28,955 nt of DNA. It comes from Gryganskiella cystojenkinii. Its lineage: Eukaryota > Mortierellomycota > Mortierellomycetes > Mortierellales > Mortierellaceae. Position numbers and translations under genes: made by a program. The notes under the pieces were generated by a model that saw nothing but the letters and a program-made list of their open reading frames with translations, was not told the origin of the DNA and did no database searches. The DNA lies in NCBI GenBank assembly GCA_015852425.1, contig JAAAIG010000427.1, positions 1,413 through 30,367 on the forward strand, written 5' to 3'. Positions 10,077 through 21,600 of this stretch are shown here, piece by piece (position 1 is the stretch's first letter; each line of letters begins with the position of its first letter).

Positions 10077-12324
10077 TCAGTGACCGAGGAGGCTGGCAAA
10101 GGTCTTGTTCATGAACAAGCCCTCAGGATCATACTTTTTACGGATCGACTCGAACTGATCGAAGCGGGCCCCACTGTTTTTTCTCAGATAAGGGACAATA
10201 CCAGGGATATGTTCCCACATCTTGGCCCAGTGAGGTCTATTTTTTTTATTTTATTTTTTTTCGCAAAAAAAAAAATTAAAATCGTCAGAAAGTTCTTTTT
10301 AAACACGCTTCCATGAAGACAAGGTATGCCTGTCCGTATTATCACTTACTTTGCTTGGAATTCATCCATCCAGTACTTGGCCACCTTAGCAGAAAACTCT
10401 TCGAACCCTTTGGTATTGATGACTGAAAGAATCTCTATCATACAAAAGATTGCATTCGGGTCCTCATCGTACGCGTTCGCAACCGTCATATCTGAGCCCT
10501 TGACAAACCGCATCTCCATAGTAAGGTTGAGCGGAAAGTTGTTCTTTTTTGCTTCGGCATAAATCTATGGTTGAGAGGCAGGGAGAGAGGACCGCTGCAA
10601 TATTAATCCTCAGAGCGATAATACAGCATCAAGAAGGTCTTCGATCTGACATCGCTGTTTTTTTCTTACCAAATCAATGACGAAATTCCATGCTTTAACC
10701 ACGTTCTCAAAGTTCTCGTCGACTTTGAACGCCATTTCCATGTCGAGACCTACAATTTTAGTTGCAAAAACAAAAAGAAAAAATGTATAGGGTTGGTATA
10801 AAGTCTGAACCAGAGGAAGTACTATCAGCCGGACAAGTTAAAGCAGATTCAAATCCTTACAGGGGATGTTGTCGATACCAGCCTGGTAATGAATCGCGTC
10901 CGGCGCCTCTAGAACCTTTTCTGCATCGGATTTCAAAACTGAAAACAACAAACAGTCCAAAAACGGGGTGCATGTCGGATTCATCGCCATAAACTCATAC
11001 AGCTTGTTCCCAAACGTTGTCTCGAGCGCCTGAGTCATCTGCAAAAACTTTTCTTGGTCAGACGTTAGGGTAACAGGCAGAGCGGTTCGGTTCCATTGCT
11101 TAATCCAGAGATGGTCGTTGGCAGAACCTAACCCGCCCGTATTGAAGGGCCAGTAAAAGAGCTCGGTCGCTTGGTTCCCCAGGACCATGGCCTTGAGTTT
11201 AGGGCCTCCGAGGGCTGGAGAACTGAAATAATCGCTCAAGGGAGGATAGGTATCCGTCTTAAATGGAGAGGAAGAAAACAATATATAGCGTGGTGAGAGG
11301 CCCTTTTCACGTAGTCGGTAACCATTGCTTAAGCAGTTGAAATTACCATATGGAGATTGAACATGGGCTCAACACGCAAAGTGTAACTGTATATGATGCC
11401 GAAGAGACCAAGATTGACACACGCGGCCAAGAACTCTTGTGGGTCCTTTTCTTTCGAGAATGTGTTCAAGGTTCCTTCGGCATCGATGATATTGACTTCG
11501 CTCACGAGATCAGGAAGTGTACGCGTCTGTGTTGCGGCTCCATGCTTTTTTTACGCAAAATGAAAAAGAACGACAAAAGCAGTATACTTGTTAGTTCCGT
11601 ACTGAGGTGTGAAAATGAGGGCGAAAAAAATGACCACGAGCACACCGTATTACTTACGCATCCTAACGACAAAATGCCACCATAACGGACCTGCATAGAC
11701 ATGTGAATGATCGTTGTCAGTACAACAAAATAGAGTGACGAAATTTGAGTGGGTCATTGCGTCTTTTTTTGTTGCATCCCCCACCCTCTTCATCGAAAAA
11801 ACACCTACAGAGTCCAGAACCACATTTGAGGGCAACGCTAATGGAGGATCGTGGGCTCTTAACATGTCGTCCAGCTCCTTGACCAAGACTCCCGTCTCGA
11901 TTTCCACTTTCCAGACGTCGCCTTCAACATGCTGCGGCGAAAAGATCTTGTTCATCTTGTTGACTACGACCAGATACCCGTTATCAATGATCGAGGAAGA
12001 GGACCAGGTATGACCCGTGGCCGCACATCGAATGTTTTTCTTTGCAGCCTTTGCTTCCTTGATGATGTCAAAGAGCTCTTGTTGGGTCGTCGGGTTGAAG
12101 ATCTTGGCAGGGATACAGCTCTGATTGCCGGCCCAATTTGACCACGCATTTAACGCTTTGTTGCTGTTGTTGTTGTTGTTGTTGCCGGTCGGGACAGGAT
12201 GAACGGCAACTTGAAGTCCAGCGACCTCAGAGTCGGTCGAGATTCCTCGGGCGACCTTTCTCCTGTTCTTGGTGAGACTGGTAATGTCTCTTTTGATACG
12301 ACGGAAAAATGTGTCGAGCGTCAT
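10077..12324 (-). CDS. ALO1: FAD-dependent aldonolactone oxidase (ALO/GULO family)
   Basis: VAO-type flavoprotein resembling D-arabinono-1,4-lactone oxidase, which makes D-erythroascorbate, the fungal ascorbate analogue, usually in the mitochondrial membrane. Exons on minus: 11809-12324, 11658-11690 (33 nt), 11347-11544, 10861-11257, 10670-10749, 10350-10564 and 10077-10236; 532 residues, all junctions GT-AG and in phase. The FAD-binding domain contains NPTTQQELFDII, the GHTWS flavin motif (about H105) and, across the 33-nt exon, VRYGGILSLGCHGAATQT. The C-terminal cap domain ends with the family HWxK motif (PHWAKMW) and a terminal PEGLF segment. The N-terminus is basic with a run of Asn (about 48-53) and no strong membrane segment. 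Start: first ATG in frame; the upstream TTG extension is unlikely. L-gulono-lactone or another sugar lactone could be the substrate, so the symbol marks family membership only. Confidence 0.88.
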
Positions 12325-12466
12325 TGCAGGGTTCGCTATCAACTCTTCTTGGTTGGTTTTCTATTACTGCTGTGTTGGTCGTTGGTGGATATGGCTGTGA
12401 GTTGTTAAAAAGAATTGTGAGTAGTGAAGAAGAAAAGGAATCAGCTTGCAGGCAAACAAAGATATT

Positions 12467-12568
12467 TTATTCTCGAACACTCCCCACGAGAAGTAGCCCG
12501 ACGGCAAATAGTGCCCAGCCCGCCCAGATGGGGGTGAGTAAGCGTGATCTGCACAGTTTGGTGGTCAT
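12467..12568 (-). CDS. Possible 33-residue single-pass membrane microprotein
   Basis: A short frame with ATG at 12568 (minus) and TAA at 12467. It encodes a basic N-terminus (MTTKLCRSRLLT) followed by a strongly hydrophobic segment (IWAGWALFAVGLLLVGSV) and a short charged end. The minus strand reads GAATAAAATAT across the stop, so a poly(A) signal overlaps the end of the frame. The architecture matches the size class of small mitochondrial or ER membrane subunits, but I do not recognise a family. It could also be the last exon of a longer gene, since the flanking minus strand is open in another frame (12441-12788). It lies between the ALO start and the PDR 3' end. Confidence 0.3.
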   Translation of the reverse strand: MTTKLCRSRLLTPIWAGWALFAVGLLLVGSVRE

Positions 12569-13069
12569 TCCTCTTTTTCAACATTACTGCAGTCGTCCTG
12601 GAAAGTCTCGCGGGATCAAGTTCCTCCTTTCTCAGCCCACGAGGCTCGGTGTGGATAGGGAGAGAAAGGCGAGTAGTCGCTACTCTCCTGTGCCACTCTA
12701 TCCTGTCCATGTGGGGGATAAGATCTCCTTTTTCACGCAATGGATTCACGTAACACAGTAGATCACCTGGAACGCGTGACCTGCGCATTTGTTAATGAAC
12801 CACGCGGAAATCCTATGTAAGGGATAAAATGGCTGTGCTTAAGAGGGGCTAGGTCATTTGCCTTGTTACACAACACCGCTCCACGACTCGATGAAAAAAA
12901 GACTTTTTGTATATTTTAGAAAGAAAAGGTGTATTGTCTATATGGTGTGGATGCGTATATGTTTGGTTGTGGATTATGGACAATTGCAAAATGAAAAAAA
13001 GGGGGGTTGGGGGGGGGTTGAGGGGAAAGAGTACCCTGAGTGAGAACCAAGAGGGCCAGGATAACCATT
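12569..13069. other. Intergenic, 3' flank of the PDR gene
   Basis: Open frames on both strands (12441-12788 on -, 12309-12761 on +) have no motif. A G-rich run lies at about 12999-13018 on + (C-rich in the PDR 3' UTR). I saw no canonical AATAAA for the PDR transcript here. Confidence 0.4.
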
Positions 13070-16000
13070 TTACCTCTTGTTCCACTTGAAGAAACGAATA
13101 CCAACAACGACCATGATAATGTTGAAGACCAAGTAGATACACATGATCCCCAGGTTTCTCCAACGATGCGCGAAATCCATGTTCAAGCCATGGTAGAAAT
13201 CTTGTCCCCACGAGTATTGACAGTACTCACAGCTCGCGGTCGCGTTGGGATTGTTGATATAACCGGTCGCAGTCTTCAAGAACTTGGCCGCGTACTCGCC
13301 ACAGGTTTGACCCGCTGGCGCGTTAAAGATCGAGAACTCATCCGAGGCACATTGAACAGGGACGCCATGCAGCTGTGAAGCAACCAGACCCTCGATGATG
13401 TAATGATATGGATCCAACCAGTACATCCAGGAGCGCCAGAACTTGGCCATCTGTGCATAGGGCATCATGACACCACAGAACAAGTTCAAGGAGGAGAAAA
13501 TGAAGGGGTTCAACAGGGCCGCAACTTGAGTCGAGGGCGTGAGCGCGGCAATGACTTGTCCGAGTGTGATGGCAAACAAACAGAAGACGATCAACATCAG
13601 CCAGGTGTAGAAGGTCAAGACCGAGTCGGGGACAAGACCCGTGGTCCAGTAGAAACAAACAAAGAAGACAGTGCCGGCCAAGAGCACATAGGGAATCTCG
13701 ACAATCATGATCGAAGCCGCAAACGGTTTCCAACCATAGTACTTGCCAGCCAACTCTCTATAGAACCATTGACGCTCCATATGGAAACGGGGCTGAACCA
13801 TGTTAACGAGCAAAGCGGCCATGACCATGATCTGGAAGATGACGAATACACGGGACTGCAGATCAACCTTAGAGGATCCCAACTTGTAAAAGGAGAAGCC
13901 GTTCAAGAGCGCAAAGACGACCATCATAAAGATACGACCAAAGTTGTACTGGGGTAAACGCCAGTAAGTACGGACCATACGCTTAAAGACATACTTGAAC
14001 TGCAAGTTTGAGTCCGAAGCGTACTCGAGCGCACCATCGTCACCAACACCACCGTGGGAAGCAGGGTGGACATTCGCAGCAGAAGAGGCACCGACGTTGT
14101 GACCAGACTTGCGCGTAGCCTTGATGGCACCGAGGAGGTTTTGACGTTCGGGGGAGGCATCCCAGATCTCGGGCCAGTTGAGTCCCGCATGACGCGCATT
14201 CACAACATCCAAGATGTACTCGGCAGGGTTAGCATCAGGCGCGCACTGGGGTGCACCGTTCTTTTCGAAGTACTGAATCAGTTCCTGAGAGTCGTGACCA
14301 AGATCACCGAAGTAGACGGTACGACCACCTTTGGCAAGGAGCAAAAGGTCGTCAAAGAAGGCGAACAACTGAGATGAGGGCTGATGGATCGTGCACAGAA
14401 TGGCCTGGCCCTGATCGGTTAGCTTGCGCATGAAACGCATAATGTTGTAAGAGGCTTGGGCATCCAATCCGGATGTGGGCTCGTCCAAGAACAACAGCTT
14501 AGGCTTAGCGACCAGCTCGACACCGATGGTCAGACGCTTGCGCTCCTCGACTGAAATACCGAGACCAGATTCCGTAGTACCGATGACAGCGTCAGCAATG
14601 TTTTCCATCTCAAGAATGTGAATAATCTCTTCGACGTAGGCATCTTTTTCGGCTTCAGTGACATTGGCGGGCTGACGCAGGTAGGCCGAGAACTGAAGAG
14701 CTTCACGGACAGTTGCCTGGGGGACATGAACATCCAGCTGTTCGCAGTATCCGGTCGTACGTTGGAAATCCAAACGGAGGGGTTCACCATCGACCTCGAC
14801 GGTTCCAGTGATAGTACCAATGTTCTTGCGCTGAGCCAAAACATCCAAGAGGGTGGTCTTTCCGGCACCAGAGGAACCCATAAGGGCGGTCATAGTTCCG
14901 GGCTTGACGAGACCGGCGATCTTGGTCAGCAATTGCTTCTTGCCCGAGGGGTCTGCAGCCTGAGAGACAGGGACGATGTAGTCCAATTCTTCCCAGGCGA
15001 AGACAGATCCCTTCTTCATATCCAGCTCAATGGTCGAATCACCCTTCTCGCCGTTAACAACCTTACCCTTGGCAGCGGTGGCAGCGGCGGCGGTAGCACC
15101 GAGACTGTTAACAGTAGAGACCGAATGAGATCCCGCCAACTTCTCTTCGTCCGTAGTAACGTTGTTATCGATCAGAACAGCGCCTTTCTTGTAAACGTTG
15201 GTCGAGAAGCCTCCCTTTCCAAACTCGATACGCTCCAATGCATAACAGGTGATAAAAACAAACAACAGCCAGAAGAGGATGACGGCAAGGATATCGAGTC
15301 CTATTTCCGAGGTTTTGTAGCGATAGGCAGCATACAGGTAATCAGATCCATCGACAATGTGAGAACCGGGCTTGGAACCGGCCAAGGTGCACACCTGGTA
15401 CTCAAGGTTGTCATAACCAGGACCGTTGGGGATCATGGTAGGACCAGAACAGTCGAATTGCAAACCACGCATCTCGTTCGAGATCAGGGCCTTGAACGCG
15501 TATGCCAGAGGGTTAATCCAGAAGATCCACACGAACCATGGGTGCATCGACTGCAGTGGAATCATATATCCGGAGTACAGAATAAGAGCCAAGAGAATAA
15601 GACCCGAGTTTCTGGAAGCTGCATCGAAAGTGGCAGAGACAGCAGCCCACTATTTTGCAACAAAAAGAGAGCAAAAAAGAGATGCGTTAGATATGCGTCA
15701 TATAAATTCTTTAAAAAAAAAAAAAAAAAAAAGACCAAAAAAAGAAAAAAAAAAAAAAAAAAAAAAAAAAGCGTTAATATTGGGTAAAAAAAATTTTTAA
15801 AAAAAAAAAAAAAAAAAAGTCCTAGTGCCGTTTAAAGAAAAGATTGTAGCTCTTACCATTCTGAAGAAGGCGGTCATGCAAAGGGCACAGATAAACAGAA
15901 TTACACAGAACAGAAGCCATTTCACAAACGTTCGTTGAAGACCGGCCATAAAATAAAGACAAACCGAGAACAACAAGATTTGGACCATGACCAAAGGAAT

Positions 16001-18150
16001 ATCGACACAGATTTGAGAAATCGCAAAGGCCGCAGGACGATACATTGCAAACCCCTTGTGCTTGTACAGGATCGGACGACCTTGCATTGCCATGGGCAAT
16101 TCGGCTTGAGAGATTAGAGCGTTAAACAACAGGGCAAAGAACAAGACACCTCCACGAGTGAAGGCACCTCCGGCGCTCATGGGCAACAGGAAGAAAACGG
16201 AGCCGACAATAATGGCCTTGATCACGTTCGAGGCATAGCGGGAAATGACCGAGGTCATATCTCCCTTGGTCAACTGGAACTGACGGACCGTCAGGGCCTT
16301 GACTTGACCGACAAAGTTGATGGTATAGGGGTTCTCGACCGAGACGTGCTTTTGCTTGGTCTGCTTGGTCGCATCCTTGAACTCCTCCACAGAGTGCACC
16401 TCGTTTTGGTACTCGAGACGTTTCTGTTCCTGGAGAGCATAGAAGGCGGATGCCTTGAAAGAATCCTCGAATTCCTTGGGGGTGTGGGGGACACGACCTT
16501 CGAAACCGGGACGAGGGCGGCGCTCGTTGGGATCCGTGATGGCCGTCAAGAAATCTGCCGTGGTCTGACGGGCAGGGCATTCAAAGCCGAGATCGATAAA
16601 GTACTGACGCGCTTCGTTCGCGGGACCAAAGTAGATCGAACGACCTTCGTACAAGAGTATGGTCTTGTCAAAGAGATCGTAGATGTTCTCGGACTATTTT
16701 TAAAGACGTAAAAAAAATCAGTTGTCATGAAATAACAAACAAATCAGCAATGCATGAAGTTGCAGTTTGTGCGACGTTTCAACGACCGTTATCACTTATG
16801 AACTTACAGCCTGGTAAATGGTAACGATGGTGGCCTTTTTGAGCAAGTTGGTCTGGACACGGAGCGACTTGGCATAGTCCAGGGCCGAGGAAGCGTCGAG
16901 GCCACGGGTCGAACCGTCCCACATGTTGACACTGGAGCGGGTCGCCATCTGCTCCGCAATGGAGAGGCGCTTACGCTCGCCTCCAGAGATACCACGGATG
17001 AAAGCGTTACCTACCACGGTCTCGACCTGCTTGGTCAGGCCGTACATCTTGGTGAGGACGTCCAAGAACTCGGCGACAAATTCCTTACGATGGTCCTGAA
17101 GACGCTTTGAGGGCGTTTTAGTCTTAAGCGCAGTCTCAAGGGTCTGACGCACGGTCAGAGTGGGGTAATGGAAGTCGTCTAAATAAGGATAGCAAAGCCG
17201 TAAAGTTAGACAGCGAGTACTTTTTACCGGGAGAACAATTGTCCCCCAGTGACGAGAAGTGAAACCCCGCGAATTGAGTGTCTTCCCTGGGCGTTGCAAG
17301 GCTGACAACTTTTTTTCGCTTTACCTTCTTGATTGTACAGCACTTCGCCGCGGTGGTGCTTGATGATCTCTTCGGAGGTAAAAGGTCCAAAGGTAACCTT
17401 ACCAGTAACCTGCTTGTAGTTCTTAGTATCATTGGCAAGAACACGCAACAACGTTGAACAACCAGCACCGGGACGACCTAGGACCAAGATCATTTCTCCA
17501 TCACGACAGAATCCGTTCATGGGATGAATGATGGTCTTGGTAATCGTCTTGGGTTGCTTAGGCCCCTTGGAGAAGATTTTCTTACCCCAGAAGATGGGGT
17601 TGATCAGGTTGGACAGACCGATAAAGGGATCAGCAAAGGTCGAGATGTACTGAGCACCGACACCCTCACCGAGAACCTCCAGGTTCTCCCAAACGACTCC
17701 GAGGTTTCGGTGCTTGATACCGGCTTCTTGAGCGCGAGGCATAACGTTTTGGAGGTAGTTGGTGAGATCGAAATCGCCACCAAAGCCATCGTCAGGTCCC
17801 TTCTCACCCGATGTGACACGGTAGAGCGACGATCGTTTAGTGAGTTGGCGTTCGAGTTTTTTGAAAGTTTTCTCGGCACCAATCACGTTGACATGGGAAG
17901 GTCCCTCACCCCAGCGACCACCGATGGCGTCTTCATAAGTACCATGTTCGGAGTCTTCTTCGTCATCGTCATCGTCGTTAACCTCTTGCTTTTCGTTCTC
18001 GAGACCAGAGATAATGGTCTCTTGTTGTTGTGATGATGACGGTTGTTGTTGTCGAGAAGTTTGTAACTGAGAGGGGTTGCGCAAGATTCCGGCCGGTCTA
18101 GTAGGAGTCGGCTCGGCATCCCCCAAGGTGATCTCACTTGGGTTGGACAT
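13070..18150 (-). CDS. PDR-type (ABCG) full-size multidrug ABC transporter
   Basis: Plasma-membrane ATP-driven exporter of the fungal pleiotropic drug resistance family, arranged NBD1-TMD1-NBD2-TMD2. Exons on minus: 17325-18150, 16808-17178, 15857-16693 and 13070-15649; 1537 residues, usual for the family. NBD1 has the degenerate fungal Walker A GRPGAGCS (about 225), signature SGGERKRLSIAE (about 340) and Walker B-like MWDGSTRGLD (about 361). NBD2 has the canonical Walker A GSSGAGKTT (about 936), the degenerate signature ISVEERKRLTIG (about 1043) and LLFLDEPTSGLD (about 1063). Such paired asymmetric sites are normal in PDR proteins. Membrane segments occur in both halves, with the ending RFFKWNKR. 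The N-terminus is hydrophilic with an acidic run (about 60-70). Intron 3 holds long T tracts. The reading frame stays open upstream of 18150, but the TATA box supports this ATG. Substrates cannot be predicted. Confidence 0.95.
15713..15818. repeat. Poly(A)/poly(T) tracts within PDR intron 3
   Basis: Three A runs on + (about 20, 26 and 20 bases, at 15713-15732, 15745-15770 and 15799-15818) lie inside the 207-bp intron 15650-15856, so the transcript carries long U tracts. Exact lengths are likely unreliable because such runs are hard to sequence. Confidence 0.85.
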
Positions 18151-18494
18151 TATATGAGGAGAGGGAAGTATATGTGATCTATTCAGTTGAAGAGAGTGGG
18201 ATGGTATATTTGTATATGAGATTAATGGATTAAGCGGTGAGTAGAGTGTGATTGTGGTGATTGTGGTGGAGTCGTGACCGAGGAGCGAAAAAGATAAGGG
18301 TGGAAGAAGTAAAGAAAATCTGCAGAGGGCGAAGATCGGGGAGATATTTGAACAGAAAGGAAATGAGAGACAACTCACCTTTTCCAAAACTCGGCGAGTT
18401 GGACGTTTGCGATCACGAAAAAATGAAAGAGAGAAAGTTGAGAAAATGGGTTGATGTAAGACAGAAATGGAGGGAGAGTGGAGAACAAGCGATC

Positions 18495-18501
18495 CTTTAT
18501 A
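18495..18501 (-). promoter_or_regulatory. TATA box of the PDR transporter gene
   Basis: The minus strand reads TATAAAG about 345 bp upstream of the transporter ATG. That implies a 5' UTR of about 300 nt. A 13-bp tandem repeat lies 30-55 bp further upstream. Confidence 0.4.
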
Positions 18502-18530
18502 AGAGTCGATTAGCTGCTTGTTGCAAACAA

Positions 18531-18556
18531 GTTTGCCGGGCATGTTTGCCGGGCAT
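18531..18556. promoter_or_regulatory. Tandem 13-bp palindrome-containing repeat in the PDR promoter
   Basis: GTTTGCCGGGCAT occurs twice head to tail without a spacer. Each copy contains the inverted half-sites TGCC and GGCA separated by one base, the kind of symmetry bound by dimeric transcription factors. A CTTGTT/AACAAG inverted repeat abuts it at 18517-18531. The repeat is seen directly; the operator role is inferred. Confidence 0.45.
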
Positions 18557-20870
18557 GGCTGAACGGAAATAGGGGAGGAAGAAGGGAAGCGTCTTCCGAG
18601 GGAACTCAGCACTCAAGAACAGGATTTTTTTTTTCTGTCCGGCTTGTGTTATCTTGGATTTATTTCGCTTTTGATTCATTTGAGTGTGAATGAATGAATG
18701 GACAACAGACAACTCTTTTTTCATTTCACTCTGCTGTTTCGTTTTCTTTTCTTTTGGGATTTGCAAAGTAGAGACAGGGCCACAGCCCCTTCATGGCCGA
18801 CGAGGAAAAAACATCAAATACGACAGGGAGTGGTGGAAGGTGGAACGAACGCCGGTGACATATTCGACTGGGACCCTTATCGACAACAAAAGTGGAACTA
18901 TTAGAGTCGATTACGCTGCATAGGAGTGTTTAATATCTTTCTTCCTCCACTTGTGAACTGAATACTCCCGGGGATCCGTTTACCCTGAAAATATTATTCA
19001 AAAAGGTTCAATGGCAAAATGATTTGAAGGGATGAGGAGACACACGCGCCATGTCCATTTATTTTTCCCTCATGGGCTGATTAAGTATGACAACCTCTCG
19101 TTCACTGGTGTCGTACCTTGTGAAAAGCGAAATGTTAATGGCCAGGTAATGAGCCCCAAAAGAATAAAAGTAAAATGTCGAGAGAGGCTGTCCTATTTCT
19201 GTATCACATCTTCGCCCTCCTGTTTTGTGCGCCGTTTTTACATTCAGTCCAGTGCAGCCCGCGACGTTTGCGATGCCCGTCTTTCCTTCCCTTATTTTCT
19301 TCCTAGCAACACCATCACCGTCCTCCTGAACAAACCCCTGGTTGACTGTGGACCTGCGTCAGAGGAAGAGGGGTCCAATTGGAAAAGATAGTTGCGAGAT
19401 CAATTGAATACGATCGGGATAGCGTATTGAAATGAGGAGAGTTTTGTTTTCTGTTTCTCTCATATCTTCAAAGGATGCACAAAAAACATGCAAACAAAAA
19501 CAACACAGCGCACTCTCTGGCTAAACATTTTCCAGGACGTTATTGACATGACTCTCACACTTGTTTTGTGTTTGGATCTGCAATCTATTCCTGTGCTTCA
19601 CGTCCCCTGTCACTTCTTCGTTTCGCACGACACAAAAAAAAATATGACAAGGTCCAAAAAGGGTTCTCCTTGTTCCCCTTCTTCACTCGAAAATAACAGC
19701 TGCTCAACACTGCAAAACGTATTTCCGTGCAATTAAAACCTTGGATGACAGCTTAACATTTGTTGTTTCTTCTTTACCTTGACGCCTTTGTGTCAAATCG
19801 CTGAACACAATAGAGTGCTACAGGCAGTCCAAAGTCAAACAAGCTATTCAGCATAGCTCGAGGTTTTCATGTTTGGTTACTGCCTTTATGTCATCACCGG
19901 AAATTCAGAACTGGTTGTCTTTCGCGCGCGTTTTTTTTTTTTTTTTTTTCATTAATGTTCCGTTTTTTTTGTTGCATGTTTCGAAGGATTTCTCGGATTG
20001 CACAAAGGGGTTGGTTCAATAAGTATAGCATCCAGTTCTCTATGGAGGAATGAATTGCCGGGAAACCACACGCAAGACTGACCACAATATACCCTTTGTT
20101 TGTCCAAGAGTATTTCATTTATTTAGCCGCTACCTCTCACACGACAGGAATGATGCAAGCAGAGGTGATGGTGACATACTGAAAGAAGAAAGGAACAGGG
20201 GTGGTCTCAAACGTGTCTTCTCGACAGGTAGACTATGACCATGTCGCGCAGCTCCTTCTTGACAAAACAATTACCCATTGTCAACCTCTTTCCGTTTTTT
20301 TTTATCTTCTGCTTTGAGGACGGAATAAATCTTTCAAAAACGCAAAGCCACGAACGAACAAAGAAAAAAAAAAGATACCCTGCACTATGTCTCAGACTCA
20401 AACCCATTTTGACTGCGAAACCCGTTTTTTGACGATGGAAGAAAACCTGTTTAAAATTCTGTGAATTTCATTCCCGCAGATTCCGGAGAAAAGGATTTTC
20501 AAACTTGCAAAGGGAGGGGACTGGAGGTGTTGCCACCAAAATAGGATACTCTCAAAGGCACTCTGACATCCTCTTTTACATCACTTCGTTCGTCTTCGCA
20601 CATTAGGGGTTTATACGACCTAAAAGTCATCAATCGCAGCATGTTTCTTCGGGGGATTCAGGGTTTCTGCGAACAGCTGCGACATCGTGGTCTGCAGGCA
20701 GATATGCTCTATGCTTTGGTGGCGTTATTTTTCCGCATGTTCTTTGACTTTCTTGCCACACAATACTCTCACCATTCGACAGCGTCTGTACCTTCTACTT
20801 TCTATCTGTATCTTCAAACCAGGAAACGCACAAAAACACACCCTTGACTCCGACCCTTACAGCTCAGTCA
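18557..20870. other. Gene-poor stretch
   Basis: No gene is supported. Open frames (for example 19032-19391 on + and 20207-20407 on -) are short, motif-free and overlap frames on the other strand. T-rich runs occur at about 18625-18634 and 19931-19949. The part next to 18556 belongs to the PDR promoter. I saw no tRNA-like cloverleaf with matching A and B boxes. Confidence 0.4.
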
Positions 20871-21600
20871 AACTATGGCGCTATGGTCTCACTGTAGCAC
20901 TCCTCTGTTGCCATGGAAGACACCGCCACCATCTAAAGCCTGTTTTGTCCGGAAACTAGTTATCCAGGACGCCGTTCGGGCCGTCTTGACCGAAGAGACA
21001 TCAACTACCAACAGCAATACCGACACCAACACCCGCGGCAATAACACTAACAAGATCACAAATCGACCCTCCAGAGATGACTCCGTTCTGCCAGATACTA
21101 TTTCAACCCGAGTTCCGCCTCTGAAATCGGTGCAGCCTTCACGGTCATGGGCTCGATGAATTTGCTCGAGTCCGTGTTCGATTTCTATGAGATTCTGTAT
21201 CGTTTCGGTCACTGTCCTCGTTTGAGGAGCCTGACCGTGACGAAATGCCAGATCGCAGGATCAGAAGATGATTTCTTCGGTATGGCTTTCTCTCCCAATC
21301 CTCAGGAGACTTGAAGTCAATCACAACAAGGGTTTCAACCCTCTGGTCCAGCTTGGATGAGTCGCTTGCCGTCCTTAGCTCAAGACTGTTGACCTGAGTT
21401 TCCCCAATGGGTTCCAGGATTCCGGTCTCGAAGATCGCTCTGGATGCCTCAATTGTTTCGACAGCTTGTCGAAAAACTGTCTCTCGGAAAACTTTCGTCA
21501 GATCTTTAGTATCCCGCGTCCTCTGAAAGGTCCCAAAATAAGTCTTAAACTCCTGCCTCGATTCTGTACTTGGATCCCAGGTGGAAACACGAAGTTATCG
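20871..21600 (+). pseudogene. Frameshifted LRR-like (possibly F-box/LRR) coding remnant
   Basis: Three + strand segments read as protein but sit in different frames. The first (about 20875-21080) includes FVRKLVIQDAVRAVLTEET. The second (about 21092-21290) includes LLESVFDFYEILYRFGHC and CPRLRSLTVTKCQI. The third (about 21285-21600) includes LPILRRLEVNHNKGFNPL, two in-frame stops (about 21358 and 21379), then LKTVDLSFPNGF and FSIPRPLKGPKISLKLLP. The Leu spacing resembles leucine-rich repeats of the large F-box/LRR families of early-diverging fungi. Frame changes and stops imply decay, though unmodelled introns could explain some. An antisense frame is open for about 150 codons (about 21140-21590) but has no ATG and no good splice acceptor, so I take it as a shadow. 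Confidence 0.45.

Noticed and set aside
12441..12788. A 115-codon minus-strand frame overlapping the microprotein candidate
   Set aside because: No motif, and its C-terminal part is out of frame with the better-looking hydrophobic segment. It could be a leader or UTR, but there is no positive evidence for coding.
14618..15787. A 389-codon open frame on + opposite the PDR transporter
   Set aside because: It is antisense to a fully supported exon and runs into the poly(A) tract of an intron; it has no recognisable domain.
17224..18612. An N-terminal extension of the PDR transporter upstream of 18150
   Set aside because: The frame is open, but the added residues are not family-like and would run through the TATA box at 18495-18501; the ATG at 18150 starts a typical PDR N-terminus.
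21140..21590. A 150-codon stop-free minus-strand frame (includes KVFRETVFRQAVETIEASRA)
   Set aside because: No ATG and no convincing splice acceptor at its 5' side, and it is codon-aligned antisense to the LRR-like + frame. I keep it only as an alternative within the pseudogene entry.
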